A stretch of 64,000 nt of DNA from Actinomadura mexicana (GTDB lineage: Bacteria > Actinomycetota > Actinomycetes > Streptosporangiales > Streptosporangiaceae). How positions within the stretch are numbered: the stretch's first letter is position 1; every line of letters starts with the position of its first letter. This document shows positions 51,007-59,460 of this stretch, piece after piece. The translations under genes and the position numbers were made by a program. Below the pieces are notes generated by a model. The model ran no database searches. It saw only the letters and a program-made list of their open reading frames with translations, and was not told where the DNA came from. The DNA lies in contig NZ_FZNP01000019.1 in NCBI RefSeq assembly GCF_900188105.1, forward strand, positions 1 to 64,000. The letters are read 5' to 3'.

Positions 51007-51346
51007 CTCAGCCTCCTGTGCCTCGTATTACGAGGGTCTGAGAATATAGGCTTAGTTGACAATTGTCGCAATATCGAGCTTAACATGCAGTGCGTTTCCA
51101 TTCAACTCTCCCGGTCTTCACCGAGAGGGCTTTCGTCTTGTTTATGTTAACCAGTTGCTATGCGGCAGATAGCGGCGTATCGGCCGATCTCATCCTGTAT
51201 TCGAGAGCGCCGAGGCCGTCGCGGAGGAGCGTCCCCCGGCCGCCATGCCGCCGGACAGGGCCGAACCCGGCACGTCGGCGGGGCCATTGTCGTAGAGTCC
51301 GATGTCGAATCGACCCGTGCCGCCGACGGACTCGAAAGGGCCAGCG
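51007..51346. other. Intergenic region between AlkD-like and DUF899 genes
   Basis: About 340 bases with AT-rich sequence at 51040-51090, which may hold the AlkD-like promoter. No gene and no clear ACTT-N9-ATAG element. Confidence 0.4.
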
Positions 51347-52048
51347 ATGAGCGACGACGAGCCGGAGATCCCGCCGATGTGGCCGGTGGGGACGAGCCAG
51401 GAGTACATCGACGCGCGGATCGAACTGGCGAAGGCCGAACGGCTGCTGCGCGACCGGGTCGAGGAGGTCGCCGCCGCGCGGCGCCGGATGCCCCGGGGCG
51501 CGGTGCTCGGCGACTACACCCTCACCGGGGGACCTGCGGCCCTGGAGAAGGACGAGCCGACCGAGCCGGTGTCCCTCCGCGACTTGTTCGGCGACCACGA
51601 GACCCTGGTCGTCTACCACCTCATGTACCACCCCGACGCCGAGGCGGCGTGCCCGATGTGCTCGATGTGGGTGGACGGCTTCAACGGGGTCGCCGCGCAC
51701 CTGGCGCAGCACACCGCCTTCGCCGTCATCGGCAAGGCGCCACTGCCGATGCTGCGGGCCTGGGCGCGGCGGAGGGGCTGGGAGGGGGTGCGCATCCTGT
51801 CCAGTCACGGCACGGCGTTCAACGCCGACATGCACGCCGAGCGCCCGGACGGGGCGCAGCGCCCCATGATCAGCGTCCTGGCCCGCGAGGACGGGCGGGT
51901 CCGCCACTTCTACACGCTGCCGGCCGACTTCCTCGACGGCGCCCAGCGCGGCATCGACCTGCTCTCCCCGGTCTGGAACGTGCTCGACCTGCTGCCCGGC
52001 GGCCGCGGCGACTGGTACGCCGGAAACGCCTACGCCGGGCGCGACTGA
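51347..52048 (+). CDS. DUF899 thioredoxin-like protein
   Basis: A 233-residue protein of the DUF899 family, a thioredoxin-fold group. The CxxC-type site is ACPMCSMWVDGFNG; the family ends with FYTLP and the PVWNVLDLLPGGRGDW segment, all present. It may reduce disulfides or peroxides. The ATG at 51347 follows AAAGGG. Its region lacks the cluster element, so it may be accessory. A link to sulfur chemistry of an enediyne trisulfide is conceivable but unsupported. Confidence 0.85.
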   Translation: MSDDEPEIPPMWPVGTSQEYIDARIELAKAERLLRDRVEEVAAARRRMPRGAVLGDYTLTGGPAALEKDEPTEPVSLRDLFGDHETLVVYHLMYHPDAEAACPMCSMWVDGFNGVAAHLAQHTAFAVIGKAPLPMLRAWARRRGWEGVRILSSHGTAFNADMHAERPDGAQRPMISVLAREDGRVRHFYTLPADFLDGAQRGIDLLSPVWNVLDLLPGGRGDWYAGNAYAGRD

Positions 52049-52103
52049 GCCCCGGCCGCCCGCAGGGCGATCGGAGCGTGCACGCCCGACCCCCGGACGA
52101 TTC

Positions 52104-52122
52104 GGTATATATTTTGATAGTA
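52104..52122 (+). promoter_or_regulatory. 19-bp cluster element before P450 B
   Basis: GGTATATATTTTGATAGTA has the exact ATAGTA end; the first half is replaced by GGTA, giving a GGTA...TACC palindrome. It is 24 bases before the ATG. Confidence 0.5.
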
Positions 52123-52146
52123 CCGAGCTGACCCCCGGGGGCCACG

Positions 52147-53370
52147 ATGACGACGCAACCCGCGGACGCCGCCGGCACCTTCCCCGTTCCGCGCGCGTGC
52201 CCGTTCCGCCTGCCTCCGGAGTACGAGCGGCTGCGAACGGGAAAGCGCGCGGTCCGTGCCCGTATGGCCGGGGGGAACTCGGCGTGGCTGGTCGCGCGGC
52301 ACGAGGACGCGCGGAAGGTCCTCAGCGATCCGAGGATGAGCGTCGATCGCCGCCGCGAGGGGTTTCCCCGGTTCGCCCCCGTCACCGAGGAGGAGCGGCA
52401 GGCGTCCTTCCGCGCCTTCCGGCCGCCGCTGAACTGGATGGACCCGCCCGAGCACACCGCCGCCCGGCGGTCCGTCCGCGCCGAGTTCTCGCCCGGGCGG
52501 ACGGAGGCGCTGCGCCCGCGGGTCCAGGAGATCGTCGACCGGCGGCTGGACCTGATGGCGGCCGCCGCCCGCCCGGTCGACCTGGTGCGCGAACTCGCGG
52601 TTCCGGTGCCGTCACTGGTGATCTGCGAGCTCCTCGGCGTGCCCTACTCCGTGCACGGCCACTTCGAGGAGCGCACCGGGCGGATGTTCAGCCACGCCAC
52701 CCCGGCCGCGGAGCGCGCCCGGGCGGCGCACGAGATCCGGTCCCTGCTGGCCGGGCTGGTGGCCGACAAGGAGCGCGACCCGCCCGACGACCTCCTCGGC
52801 CGCCTCATCGTCCGGGGGCGGCAGGAGGGCGCGCTTGATCTCGATGCGGTCGTGAGCATGGCGTTCGTGCTGCTCGTCGCCGGGCACTCCACCACCGCCG
52901 ACATGATCGCGCTCGGTGCCCTGACCCTGCTCGAACATCCGGGCCAGCTCGCCTCGATGGTCGCCGACCCCGCCAGGACGCCGCTCGCGGTCGACGAACT
53001 GCTGCGGTACCTGACGGTCGTCAACGCCTCGACCGCGCGCACGGCGCTGGCGGACGTCGAGGTGGGCGGCGTCACGGTGCGTGCGGGGGAGGGCGTGGTC
53101 GTGCTGGGCCCGGCCGCCAACCGCGACCCGGAGGTGTTCGAGCGCCCGGACGAGTTCGACGTCGGGCGCGGCGGCGGGCGGCACCTGGCGTTCGGTGTCG
53201 GCCGGCACCGGTGCCTCGGGCACCACCTCGCGAGGATGGAGTTGCAGATCGTGTTCGACACCCTCTTCCGGCGCGTCCCGGGCCTGCGGCTGGCGGTTCC
53301 GTTCGGCGCGCTGTCGTTCAAGGAGAAGGCGAACATCTACGGGGTGCGCGAGCTCCCGGTCACCTGGTGA
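52147..53370 (+). CDS. Cytochrome P450 B
   Basis: A 407-residue class I P450. The I-helix reads AGHSTT (245-250), Ser replacing the usual acidic residue, which can indicate unusual proton delivery. ExxR is ELLR (284-287) and the haem ligand is C356 in FGVGRHRCLGHH. The calicheamicin enzyme CalE10 is a P450 that oxidises a sugar amine to a hydroxylamine; this gene may act on a sugar or on the core. It is monocistronic behind its own element. Confidence 0.92.
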   Translation: MTTQPADAAGTFPVPRACPFRLPPEYERLRTGKRAVRARMAGGNSAWLVARHEDARKVLSDPRMSVDRRREGFPRFAPVTEEERQASFRAFRPPLNWMDPPEHTAARRSVRAEFSPGRTEALRPRVQEIVDRRLDLMAAAARPVDLVRELAVPVPSLVICELLGVPYSVHGHFEERTGRMFSHATPAAERARAAHEIRSLLAGLVADKERDPPDDLLGRLIVRGRQEGALDLDAVVSMAFVLLVAGHSTTADMIALGALTLLEHPGQLASMVADPARTPLAVDELLRYLTVVNASTARTALADVEVGGVTVRAGEGVVVLGPAANRDPEVFERPDEFDVGRGGGRHLAFGVGRHRCLGHHLARMELQIVFDTLFRRVPGLRLAVPFGALSFKEKANIYGVRELPVTW

Positions 53371-53419
53371 GGCCCCATCGCCTCCGCACCGCCGCGGATA
53401 TTGAACGGGAGAAGATCAT

Positions 53420-53438
53420 AGTTTAAGTTCATATAGTG
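53420..53438 (+). promoter_or_regulatory. 19-bp cluster element before glycosyltransferase C
   Basis: AGTTTAAGTTCATATAGTG has one mismatch in ACTT and an exact ATAG. It is 86 bases before the start. Confidence 0.6.
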
Positions 53439-53524
53439 ATGTCCGCGTGCCGCGGTGCCCGAACCGGGGCGCCGTCCGGTCCCGTCGCGGGCGAGGGCAC
53501 GGGGTAGGAAGGGCTCTTCCGGAT

Positions 53525-54658
53525 ATGCGTGTGATGTTCTGCTCTCATCCAGGTCTTGGTCACTTCTTCCCGCTCGTTCACCTCGCCTGGGCGTTCCGCA
53601 CGGCGGGCCACGAGGTGATCGCCACGATCGCGGGGCCCACCGAAGGCGCGGCGGGCTCCGGTGTGGAGATCGTCGACGCCGCGCCCGGCTTCAGCATGGA
53701 GGCCGTCAACGAGCGGCTGGCCCGCGAGCACCCGGAGTTCGTGCAGACGGTCGCGACCAAGCCGGCGATCAACCTCGACGAGTGGGGGCCCGGGTTCGCC
53801 GCGATCAACCGGCCCCTGATCGACGGGATCATGGCGTTGACCGACGACTGGGGCCCGGACCTGGTGGTCTACGACCAGGGGACCACTGCCGGCCTGTTCG
53901 CGGCGGCCCGTGCCGGGGCGCCCGCCGTCCAGCGGAACGTGAGCGCCTGGCGCACCCGGGGCATGCACGAGGCGGCCGCGGCCCACCTGCCCGACGTCTG
54001 CGAGCGGTACGGCGTCTCCATCTCCAAGCCGGCGGTCACCATCGAGGAGTTCCCGCCCAGCATGCTCGCCGGCGAGCAGCCGGAGGGCTGGTTCATGCGC
54101 TGGCTGCCGCACAGCGGGGGATCGGTCATCGGGGACCGGCTGCTCCGGCCTCCCGAGCGGCCGCGCATCGCCGTGAGCATGGGCACGGTCGAGCTGCAGA
54201 TGCTGGGAACCGGGACCATGCGCACGATCATCGACGCGGCCGGCGACGTGGACGCGGAGTTCGTGCTGGCGCTCGGCGGAGTCGACATCGGCTCGCTCGG
54301 CCCGCTGCCGGACAACGTCAGCTCCGTCGGCTGGATCCCGCTGCACTTCCTGCTGGGCACGTGCACCGCCATCGTCCACCACGGCGGCGGGGGAACGGCC
54401 CTGACGGCGATCGACGCCGGCATCCCGCAACTGATCACGCCCGACCCCAGGGACCTGTTCCAGCACACGACCCTGGAGGCGGTGCGCAGGCGGGGCATCG
54501 GGTTCGTGAGCGAGCGCGAGGACGTCGACGCCGGCCTGCTCACCCGGCTGATGACCGACGAGGGCATACGCGCCGCCACCGCGGAGGTCCAGCGGGAGAT
54601 GGCGACCCTGCCCACGCCCGCCGCCACCGTCCAGCGCCTCACCGAGTACCTGTTCTGA
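53525..54658 (+). CDS. GT1-family glycosyltransferase C
   Basis: A 377-residue GT-B enzyme. N-terminus MRVMFCSHPGLGHFFPLVHL; donor motif HHGGGGTALTAIDAGIPQ from H285, then the DPRDLFQHT segment. It is most like glycosyltransferase A at 6086-7237. ATG 53525 is the natural start by alignment with that protein. It converges on the DUF885 gene across a strong hairpin (54679-54718). It transfers an NDP-sugar to the aglycone or oligosaccharide. Confidence 0.92.
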   Translation: MRVMFCSHPGLGHFFPLVHLAWAFRTAGHEVIATIAGPTEGAAGSGVEIVDAAPGFSMEAVNERLAREHPEFVQTVATKPAINLDEWGPGFAAINRPLIDGIMALTDDWGPDLVVYDQGTTAGLFAAARAGAPAVQRNVSAWRTRGMHEAAAAHLPDVCERYGVSISKPAVTIEEFPPSMLAGEQPEGWFMRWLPHSGGSVIGDRLLRPPERPRIAVSMGTVELQMLGTGTMRTIIDAAGDVDAEFVLALGGVDIGSLGPLPDNVSSVGWIPLHFLLGTCTAIVHHGGGGTALTAIDAGIPQLITPDPRDLFQHTTLEAVRRRGIGFVSEREDVDAGLLTRLMTDEGIRAATAEVQREMATLPTPAATVQRLTEYLF

Positions 54659-54678
54659 GGCTCGCCGGGCGACACCCC

Positions 54679-54718
54679 GCCCCCGCCCCCGCTCCCGGTC
54701 ACGGGTGGGGGCGGGGGC
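54679..54718. terminator. Bidirectional GC hairpin terminator
   Basis: GCCCCCGCCCCC at 54679-54690 pairs fully with GGGGGCGGGGGC at 54707-54718 around a 16-base loop. It lies between two convergent genes and can end both transcripts. Confidence 0.75.
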
Positions 54719-54725
54719 AGGTCCG

Positions 54726-55994
54726 TCAGGCTTCGGCGGCCGTGTCCGCGGGCACCGTTTCCGGCTCCGGCCGCGCCTCCTTCCGGCCCGCGGCCTCCAG
54801 GTCCGCGCGGAGATCGGACGGCAGCAGCGGCTCGTCGAGGAGCCGCTGGTAGCGCTCGACGAGGGACGTCCGGCCCGCGCCGGCGTTCAGCCACGCCCCC
54901 ACCAGCCGCGGGCCCTCGATGTAGGTCACCGAGTAGGCCCGCCAGAGGGGGTCGGTGAGGAACCTCGTCATCCGCCGGGCATGGTCGGGAGGCACCAGGA
55001 GCCAGCGTTCCAGATACCCGGTGACCTGGTCGGGGTCGGCGCCGCGGTCGTGGATCATGATGGCCGCGTCTTGGCGCGCGGGCATCAGCAGCCGGATCAG
55101 CCGCAGGACCTCCTCCACCAGCTCGCCCTCCACCCGCACTCCCGCGCCGGCCAGGACGTCGGCGGTCCAGCGGCCCCAGCCCGGACCCGGCACCGCCGCG
55201 TCGGCCATCTCGGCGGCGCCCTCGGCCATGAGGCACTGCGGGGTGTTGACCAGCGAGATCAGGTGCTCGCCGTGGCCGGCGCCGGCGACGAGGCCGGCCT
55301 CCTTGCGGCAGTGCTCGGTGTGGTGCCCGGGGTAGGACTCGTGGATCGCCAGCAGCGGAAGGGCGGCGATGGTGCGGCCCGCCTCCGCGTTGAGCTCCAC
55401 CCTGGAGCGGAACCCGCCGAGGTAGCGGTTGTAGGCGTTCCAGGGCTTGTCGCGCACGACCACGTACTCGACGCTCTCCCGCTCCGGCAGGCCGAACACC
55501 GTTCTGGTCATGGCGCGCAGCTCGCCGGACACCGCCCGCACGGCGCGCGCCAGCCGGTCCGGGGGGACGGCGTTGCGCTCGTAGAAGGCCGCCGTCCGGG
55601 CGCGCAGGTCCCCGGCGCCCGGCAGCAGCGCGCCGATCGCGTCGTGGATCTCCGCGTAGCGGTCGGGTTCGCCGAGTTCGATGTCGACCTCGAAGTACGT
55701 CCGGACCTCGTCACCGAACGGGATCTCCTCCCCGGCCATCCGGCGGGCCGCGCAGTTCAGCGCGGCGAGCTGCGCGGACAGGAACCGGCGCCTGGGCTCG
55801 GCCAGGCCGCTGTCGGGGAGCGCGGCCAGCAGCCGGGCCGACCGGGCGGCCAGCCCCGACGCGTCGGGCCGCGGTTCGGCGTCCACCCGGCGGGACAGCT
55901 CCGGGTCGCCGTACCAGGAGTCGACGAACCCGTCGGCGAGCCGGCCGAACCGCAGCCCGAGGCTGAGGTACTCGGTCACCACCTCTTCGTGCAT
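54726..55994 (-). CDS. DUF885 metallopeptidase-like protein
   Basis: A 422-residue protein of the DUF885 family. The motif HESYPGHH (218-225) fits the HExxxH zinc signature, and AEGAAE further on could supply the third ligand. DUF885 proteins are predicted metallopeptidases. The ATG at 55994 follows GGGAG; a GTG at 56036 overlapping the upstream stop (GTGA) is an alternative. It is third in the operon PLP enzyme, binding-protein homologue, DUF885. No signal peptide is present. A peptidase in an enediyne cluster is unexpected; it may trim a thiol-peptide conjugate. Confidence 0.85.
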   Translation of the reverse strand: MHEEVVTEYLSLGLRFGRLADGFVDSWYGDPELSRRVDAEPRPDASGLAARSARLLAALPDSGLAEPRRRFLSAQLAALNCAARRMAGEEIPFGDEVRTYFEVDIELGEPDRYAEIHDAIGALLPGAGDLRARTAAFYERNAVPPDRLARAVRAVSGELRAMTRTVFGLPERESVEYVVVRDKPWNAYNRYLGGFRSRVELNAEAGRTIAALPLLAIHESYPGHHTEHCRKEAGLVAGAGHGEHLISLVNTPQCLMAEGAAEMADAAVPGPGWGRWTADVLAGAGVRVEGELVEEVLRLIRLLMPARQDAAIMIHDRGADPDQVTGYLERWLLVPPDHARRMTRFLTDPLWRAYSVTYIEGPRLVGAWLNAGAGRTSLVERYQRLLDEPLLPSDLRADLEAAGRKEARPEPETVPADTAAEA

Positions 55995-56032
55995 CCGCGC
56001 TCCCTGGATCGCCGCCGTGTGGTCCGCCGCGG

Positions 56033-57793
56033 TCACCCCGCGGGGTCGTCGGGCGGGTCGAGCCAGACGCCGGCGAGGTCGTAGGCATGGCCGAGCGCGG
56101 GCATCGGGACCGCGTTCCGCACCCGCGGGCCGCGCAGTTGCGGGACCACCGGCCGCTGGAACAGGACGGGCACGACCGCGGCGTCCTCCAGCACCGTCCG
56201 CTCGGCCAGGTTCCAGGCCGCGGTCGACCGCGCGGGCTCCTCGATCGTGTCGAGCGCCCGCTCGATCAGGCGGTCGACCTCCGGACGGCGGTAGCGGCCG
56301 TGGTTCGCGGAGTTGCGGGAGTCGCTCGACTGGAACATCGGCTGCAGGAAGACCCGGCCGTTGGCCGGGTGCCAGTCCGGCGACCACGACGCGGCCGCGA
56401 CGTCCCACGCTCCCGCCGCCGCGCGCTCCGGATCCCCGAGGAGGGCGTCCCTGGCGTCGTGGTCGAGCGCCACCAGGCGGACGGTGACGCCGGCCTTCTC
56501 CAGGTCGGCCGCGTACGAGCGCGCGACCGCGGCGTCCAGGCCGGTGTCGAGATGGACCGCGGTGAGCGCCAGCCCGCTCCCGCGGCCCGCCTCGGCGAGC
56601 AGCGCCCGGCACTTCTGCGGGTCTCCCCGGCCCCCCGGGGTCGCGTGGAGGTCGAGCTCCTGGTGCGCGTCGTTGCCCGGCGGCACGACGGAGCCGGCGA
56701 TCCGCACCAGCGCACCGCCGCCGGACCGCCGGTACAGGTCGGCGATCGCCGCCTTGTCGATCGCGTACGAGAGGGCCCGGCGCACCCTGGCGTCGGCCAG
56801 CGCGCCGCCCGCGGTGGGACTCTGCACGTTGAAGACGAGGTACGGGTCGAGGGAGAGGCCGAGCCCGTCGCCCGGATCGGCCGGCTCGGCGCCGTGCGGC
56901 TCGGCGACCCGCACGCCCCACGGCAGGTCGGCCGCGCCCGACGCGACCCGCGCGGCGAGGTGTGCGGGCGCCGCGTCCTCGACCGTGACCTCGACCCCGT
57001 CGAGGTACCGGTGCCGGAGCGGATCGGACTCCTGCCGCCAGACGGGATTGGGTTCGAGCCGCAGCTCGCGGCCCGGCTCGAGGCGGGCGGGCCGGTACGG
57101 CCCGTTGCTCCGGAGGTTGCGGTGCAGTTCCGGGCTGCCGGGCAGGAACGCGTCGTACTCGACCGGGGCGGGCGAGGCGCAGGGCAGGGCCATGATGGCG
57201 GCGAAGTCGATGGCCGGCCGCATGAGCTCGATGACCAGCGACTCGTCGTCCAGGACGAGAACGCCGGGGATGTCGTGGGAGTTCTGGAAGGCGGCCAGTT
57301 CCTCGGCGGTCGGGCGGTCGCGGCGGATCGCCGCGGCGTAGTCCTCGCAGTACTGCGCCATGCCTCTGACCGTGCTGGTGAAGTAGGGCAGGGCGGCGGG
57401 CCTCGTGAGCGGGTTGGCCAGCCGCTTCAGCCCGCGCACGACGTCGTGCGCCGTGACCTCCCGCGCGGGCGCGGTGTCCCACAGCACGCCGCGCCGCAGG
57501 TGCACCACGTAGTTCGTGTGCCGCGCGCCCATCCCGGTGTTGTAGGTGGACGGGATGTCGGTCGCGAGGTCGGGCGCCGGGGCGACGGCCCGCCAGTCGC
57601 GCAGGTCCGGTGCGGGGGCGTAGCCGAACAGCTGCCGGGCGAACAGCCTGATGAGCCGGCCTTCGGGCGCCTGGTGGGAGGCCGACGGGTCGAGGCGGTG
57701 GACGGGGGCCGGGCCGCGGAGGCGGAGCGTCCCGCCGGGCCGCGGCAGGCCATCGCTCCACGGGGCGGCCTGGGGGCGGTCGGAGACGGTCAT
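56033..57793 (-). CDS. Family 5 solute-binding-protein homologue 1, no signal peptide
   Basis: A 586-residue protein with the SBP family 5 (DppA/OppA) layout: GGTLRLRGP at the N-terminus, LRRGVLWDTAPAREVTAHDV, PNPVWR, DPYLVFNVQSP, VRRALSYAIDKAAIADLYRR and the two-lobe pattern to the end. The N-terminus MTVSDRPQAAPWSDGLPRPG has no signal sequence or lipobox, so it should stay in the cytosol, unlike true ABC binding proteins. No peptide-permease genes are nearby. It overlaps the PLP enzyme stop by ATGA. A paralogue is at 59461-61155. Possible roles are product sequestration or carrying an intermediate. Confidence 0.88.
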   Translation of the reverse strand: MTVSDRPQAAPWSDGLPRPGGTLRLRGPAPVHRLDPSASHQAPEGRLIRLFARQLFGYAPAPDLRDWRAVAPAPDLATDIPSTYNTGMGARHTNYVVHLRRGVLWDTAPAREVTAHDVVRGLKRLANPLTRPAALPYFTSTVRGMAQYCEDYAAAIRRDRPTAEELAAFQNSHDIPGVLVLDDESLVIELMRPAIDFAAIMALPCASPAPVEYDAFLPGSPELHRNLRSNGPYRPARLEPGRELRLEPNPVWRQESDPLRHRYLDGVEVTVEDAAPAHLAARVASGAADLPWGVRVAEPHGAEPADPGDGLGLSLDPYLVFNVQSPTAGGALADARVRRALSYAIDKAAIADLYRRSGGGALVRIAGSVVPPGNDAHQELDLHATPGGRGDPQKCRALLAEAGRGSGLALTAVHLDTGLDAAVARSYAADLEKAGVTVRLVALDHDARDALLGDPERAAAGAWDVAAASWSPDWHPANGRVFLQPMFQSSDSRNSANHGRYRRPEVDRLIERALDTIEEPARSTAAWNLAERTVLEDAAVVPVLFQRPVVPQLRGPRVRNAVPMPALGHAYDLAGVWLDPPDDPAG

Positions 57794-59127
57794 GACATCT
57801 CCTCGCCGAGGCGGGCCATGATGCCGATCGCCCGGTCGATCTCCTCGCGGGTGTTGAACAGGTGCGTGCAGACCCGCGCCGCGTAGTGCTGGTGCGGCGA
57901 GCCCGGGACGTCGAACTCGGTCCACCGGATCCAGATGCGGTGCTCCTGCTCCAGCCGGTCGGTGAACGCGGTGAACTTCTTGATGTTCCAGGCGGCCTCG
58001 GGGTCGCGGAACGGGTTGAAGGCGATGAGGGGGGACTTCAGCAGCGGATCCTCACCGGGCGAGAAGATCGACTCCTTGCCGAAGGCCTCCACGAGGCGCC
58101 GCCGGGCGTGGTCGCCGAGCTCCATCGCGCGCCGCTCGATGCGGTCCCGGCCGATCTCGTCCCAGATCTCGCAGGCCCGCGCCAGCGCGGCGCCCCTGGC
58201 GATGCTCGCGCTTCCGGCGCTCTGCACGTACAGGGCGGTGTCGTCGCTCTCGACCGACGTCCTCGTCCGCGGCGGGGGACTGCCGATCATCGGGTACCAG
58301 GTGGAGATCACCGGCCAGAACGTCGGCAGCGGCAGCGGGTTGTACTCGGGGAAGACCTTGTTGCGCAGGTAGAGGATGCCGGTCCCGAGCGGGCCGCACT
58401 GGAACTTCGATCCCGAGCACGCGATGAAGTCGGCGCCGAGCGCCCGCATGTCCAGGTTCACCAGTCCGGGCAGCAGGGCGCCGTCGATCACGGTGGTCAG
58501 GCCGTGCCGCTGCGCCAGCTCGCACAGCCTGCGCATCGGCATCATCGTGCCGGTGAACAGGGTGATCCCGGCGAACGCGAGCACCTTGGTGCGGGGCGTG
58601 ATGGCCGCCTCGAAGAGGTCCACGATCTCGTCGGCCGTGACGTCGTAGCCGGTCGGCATGGTCAGCGTCTTGATCGTCAGGCCGTACCGGTTCCGGACGA
58701 GGTTAAAGTTCGAGAGCACCGAGTAGCACTCGTGGCTCGTGGTGACCACCTCGTCGCCCTCGTGGAGGTCGAGCCCCTGGATGATGCGGGCGACGCCCTC
58801 GGTGGCGTTGTGGCAGATCACGATCTCGTCCTGGTCGACGCCGAACGCCCTGCCGATGGCGGCGCGGTGCTCGTAGTAGCCGGACGGCTTGTAGACGTCG
58901 GCCAGCCCGCCGGTCCATTCGCGGGTCACCCGGTCCATCGTGTCGAGCACCTCGTAGGGCATCGCCCCGACGGTGCCGGTGTTGAGGTGGGTCGTGGTCG
59001 GATCCAGGGCGAACAGTTCGCGGATGCTCTCCCATGGCGCGTCGCGGAGCCGCCGCGGCGATCCGCCGTTCGCCGGCCCGGCCGGGTCCGGGACGCTGCG
59101 CTCGTCGGGCTTCACGGACTGTGTCAC
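57790..59127 (-). CDS. Class V PLP enzyme (isopenicillin N epimerase/EgtE-like)
   Basis: A 445-residue fold-type I PLP enzyme. The PLP lysine is K241 in SGSKFQCGPLGTG and the pyridine-N aspartate is D215 in VIDGA. The family includes cysteine desulfurases, isopenicillin N epimerase and the C-S lyase EgtE. The GTG at 59127 follows GAGGGGG. It begins the operon with the binding-protein homologue and the DUF885 peptidase. A C-S lyase or sulfur-mobilising role in a thiosugar or trisulfide is a reasonable hypothesis; amino transfer is not excluded. Confidence 0.85.
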   Translation of the reverse strand: MTQSVKPDERSVPDPAGPANGGSPRRLRDAPWESIRELFALDPTTTHLNTGTVGAMPYEVLDTMDRVTREWTGGLADVYKPSGYYEHRAAIGRAFGVDQDEIVICHNATEGVARIIQGLDLHEGDEVVTTSHECYSVLSNFNLVRNRYGLTIKTLTMPTGYDVTADEIVDLFEAAITPRTKVLAFAGITLFTGTMMPMRRLCELAQRHGLTTVIDGALLPGLVNLDMRALGADFIACSGSKFQCGPLGTGILYLRNKVFPEYNPLPLPTFWPVISTWYPMIGSPPPRTRTSVESDDTALYVQSAGSASIARGAALARACEIWDEIGRDRIERRAMELGDHARRRLVEAFGKESIFSPGEDPLLKSPLIAFNPFRDPEAAWNIKKFTAFTDRLEQEHRIWIRWTEFDVPGSPHQHYAARVCTHLFNTREEIDRAIGIMARLGEEMS

Positions 59128-59169
59128 GAGTGACCCCCTCCACGTGCGGATGACCAGTCTCCCTCACAA

Positions 59170-59188
59170 TACAATATGTTTTTGAAGT
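59170..59188 (-). promoter_or_regulatory. 19-bp cluster element before the PLP operon
   Basis: The minus strand reads ACTTCAAAAACATATTGTA (one mismatch in ATAG), 43 bases before the GTG. Confidence 0.62.
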
Positions 59189-59370
59189 TACTCGGCCAAC
59201 GGACCCTGGATGAGGGCATTCCGCGCGCCAGGGCCGGGACCGGGCGCCGCGCTCCGCCGCGCGGGCAAGCGCCCCTCGTGGATGAGGGTGCACGCGAGGG
59301 TCGGGATGCGCCGTGGAGGCCGGCCGGGCTGGCCGCGGGAGGCTCCAGTCGGGTCCGGCGTTCCTAGGTT

Positions 59371-59389
59371 GCTTTAAGAAACGATGGTA
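59371..59389 (+). promoter_or_regulatory. 19-bp cluster element before binding-protein homologue 2
   Basis: GCTTTAAGAAACGATGGTA has one mismatch in each half and keeps the 9-base spacing. It is 71 bases before the start. Confidence 0.55.
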
Positions 59390-59460
59390 ATCTCCGGCGG
59401 TAGAGGCGGGTCGCCGGCGGTGGCCGCGGCGCCCGGTGACGTGCAGGGAAGGTGATCGGT

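Larger units (their letters stand above)
59128..59460. other. Divergent promoter region
   Basis: About 330 bases between two divergent genes, holding one element per direction (59170 and 59371). No gene is supported between them. Confidence 0.6.

Noticed and set aside
54726..57761. Apparent 1,011-residue fusion on the minus strand
   Set aside because: Only the C-terminal 422 residues match DUF885; the rest is an off-frame translation of the binding-protein homologue gene.
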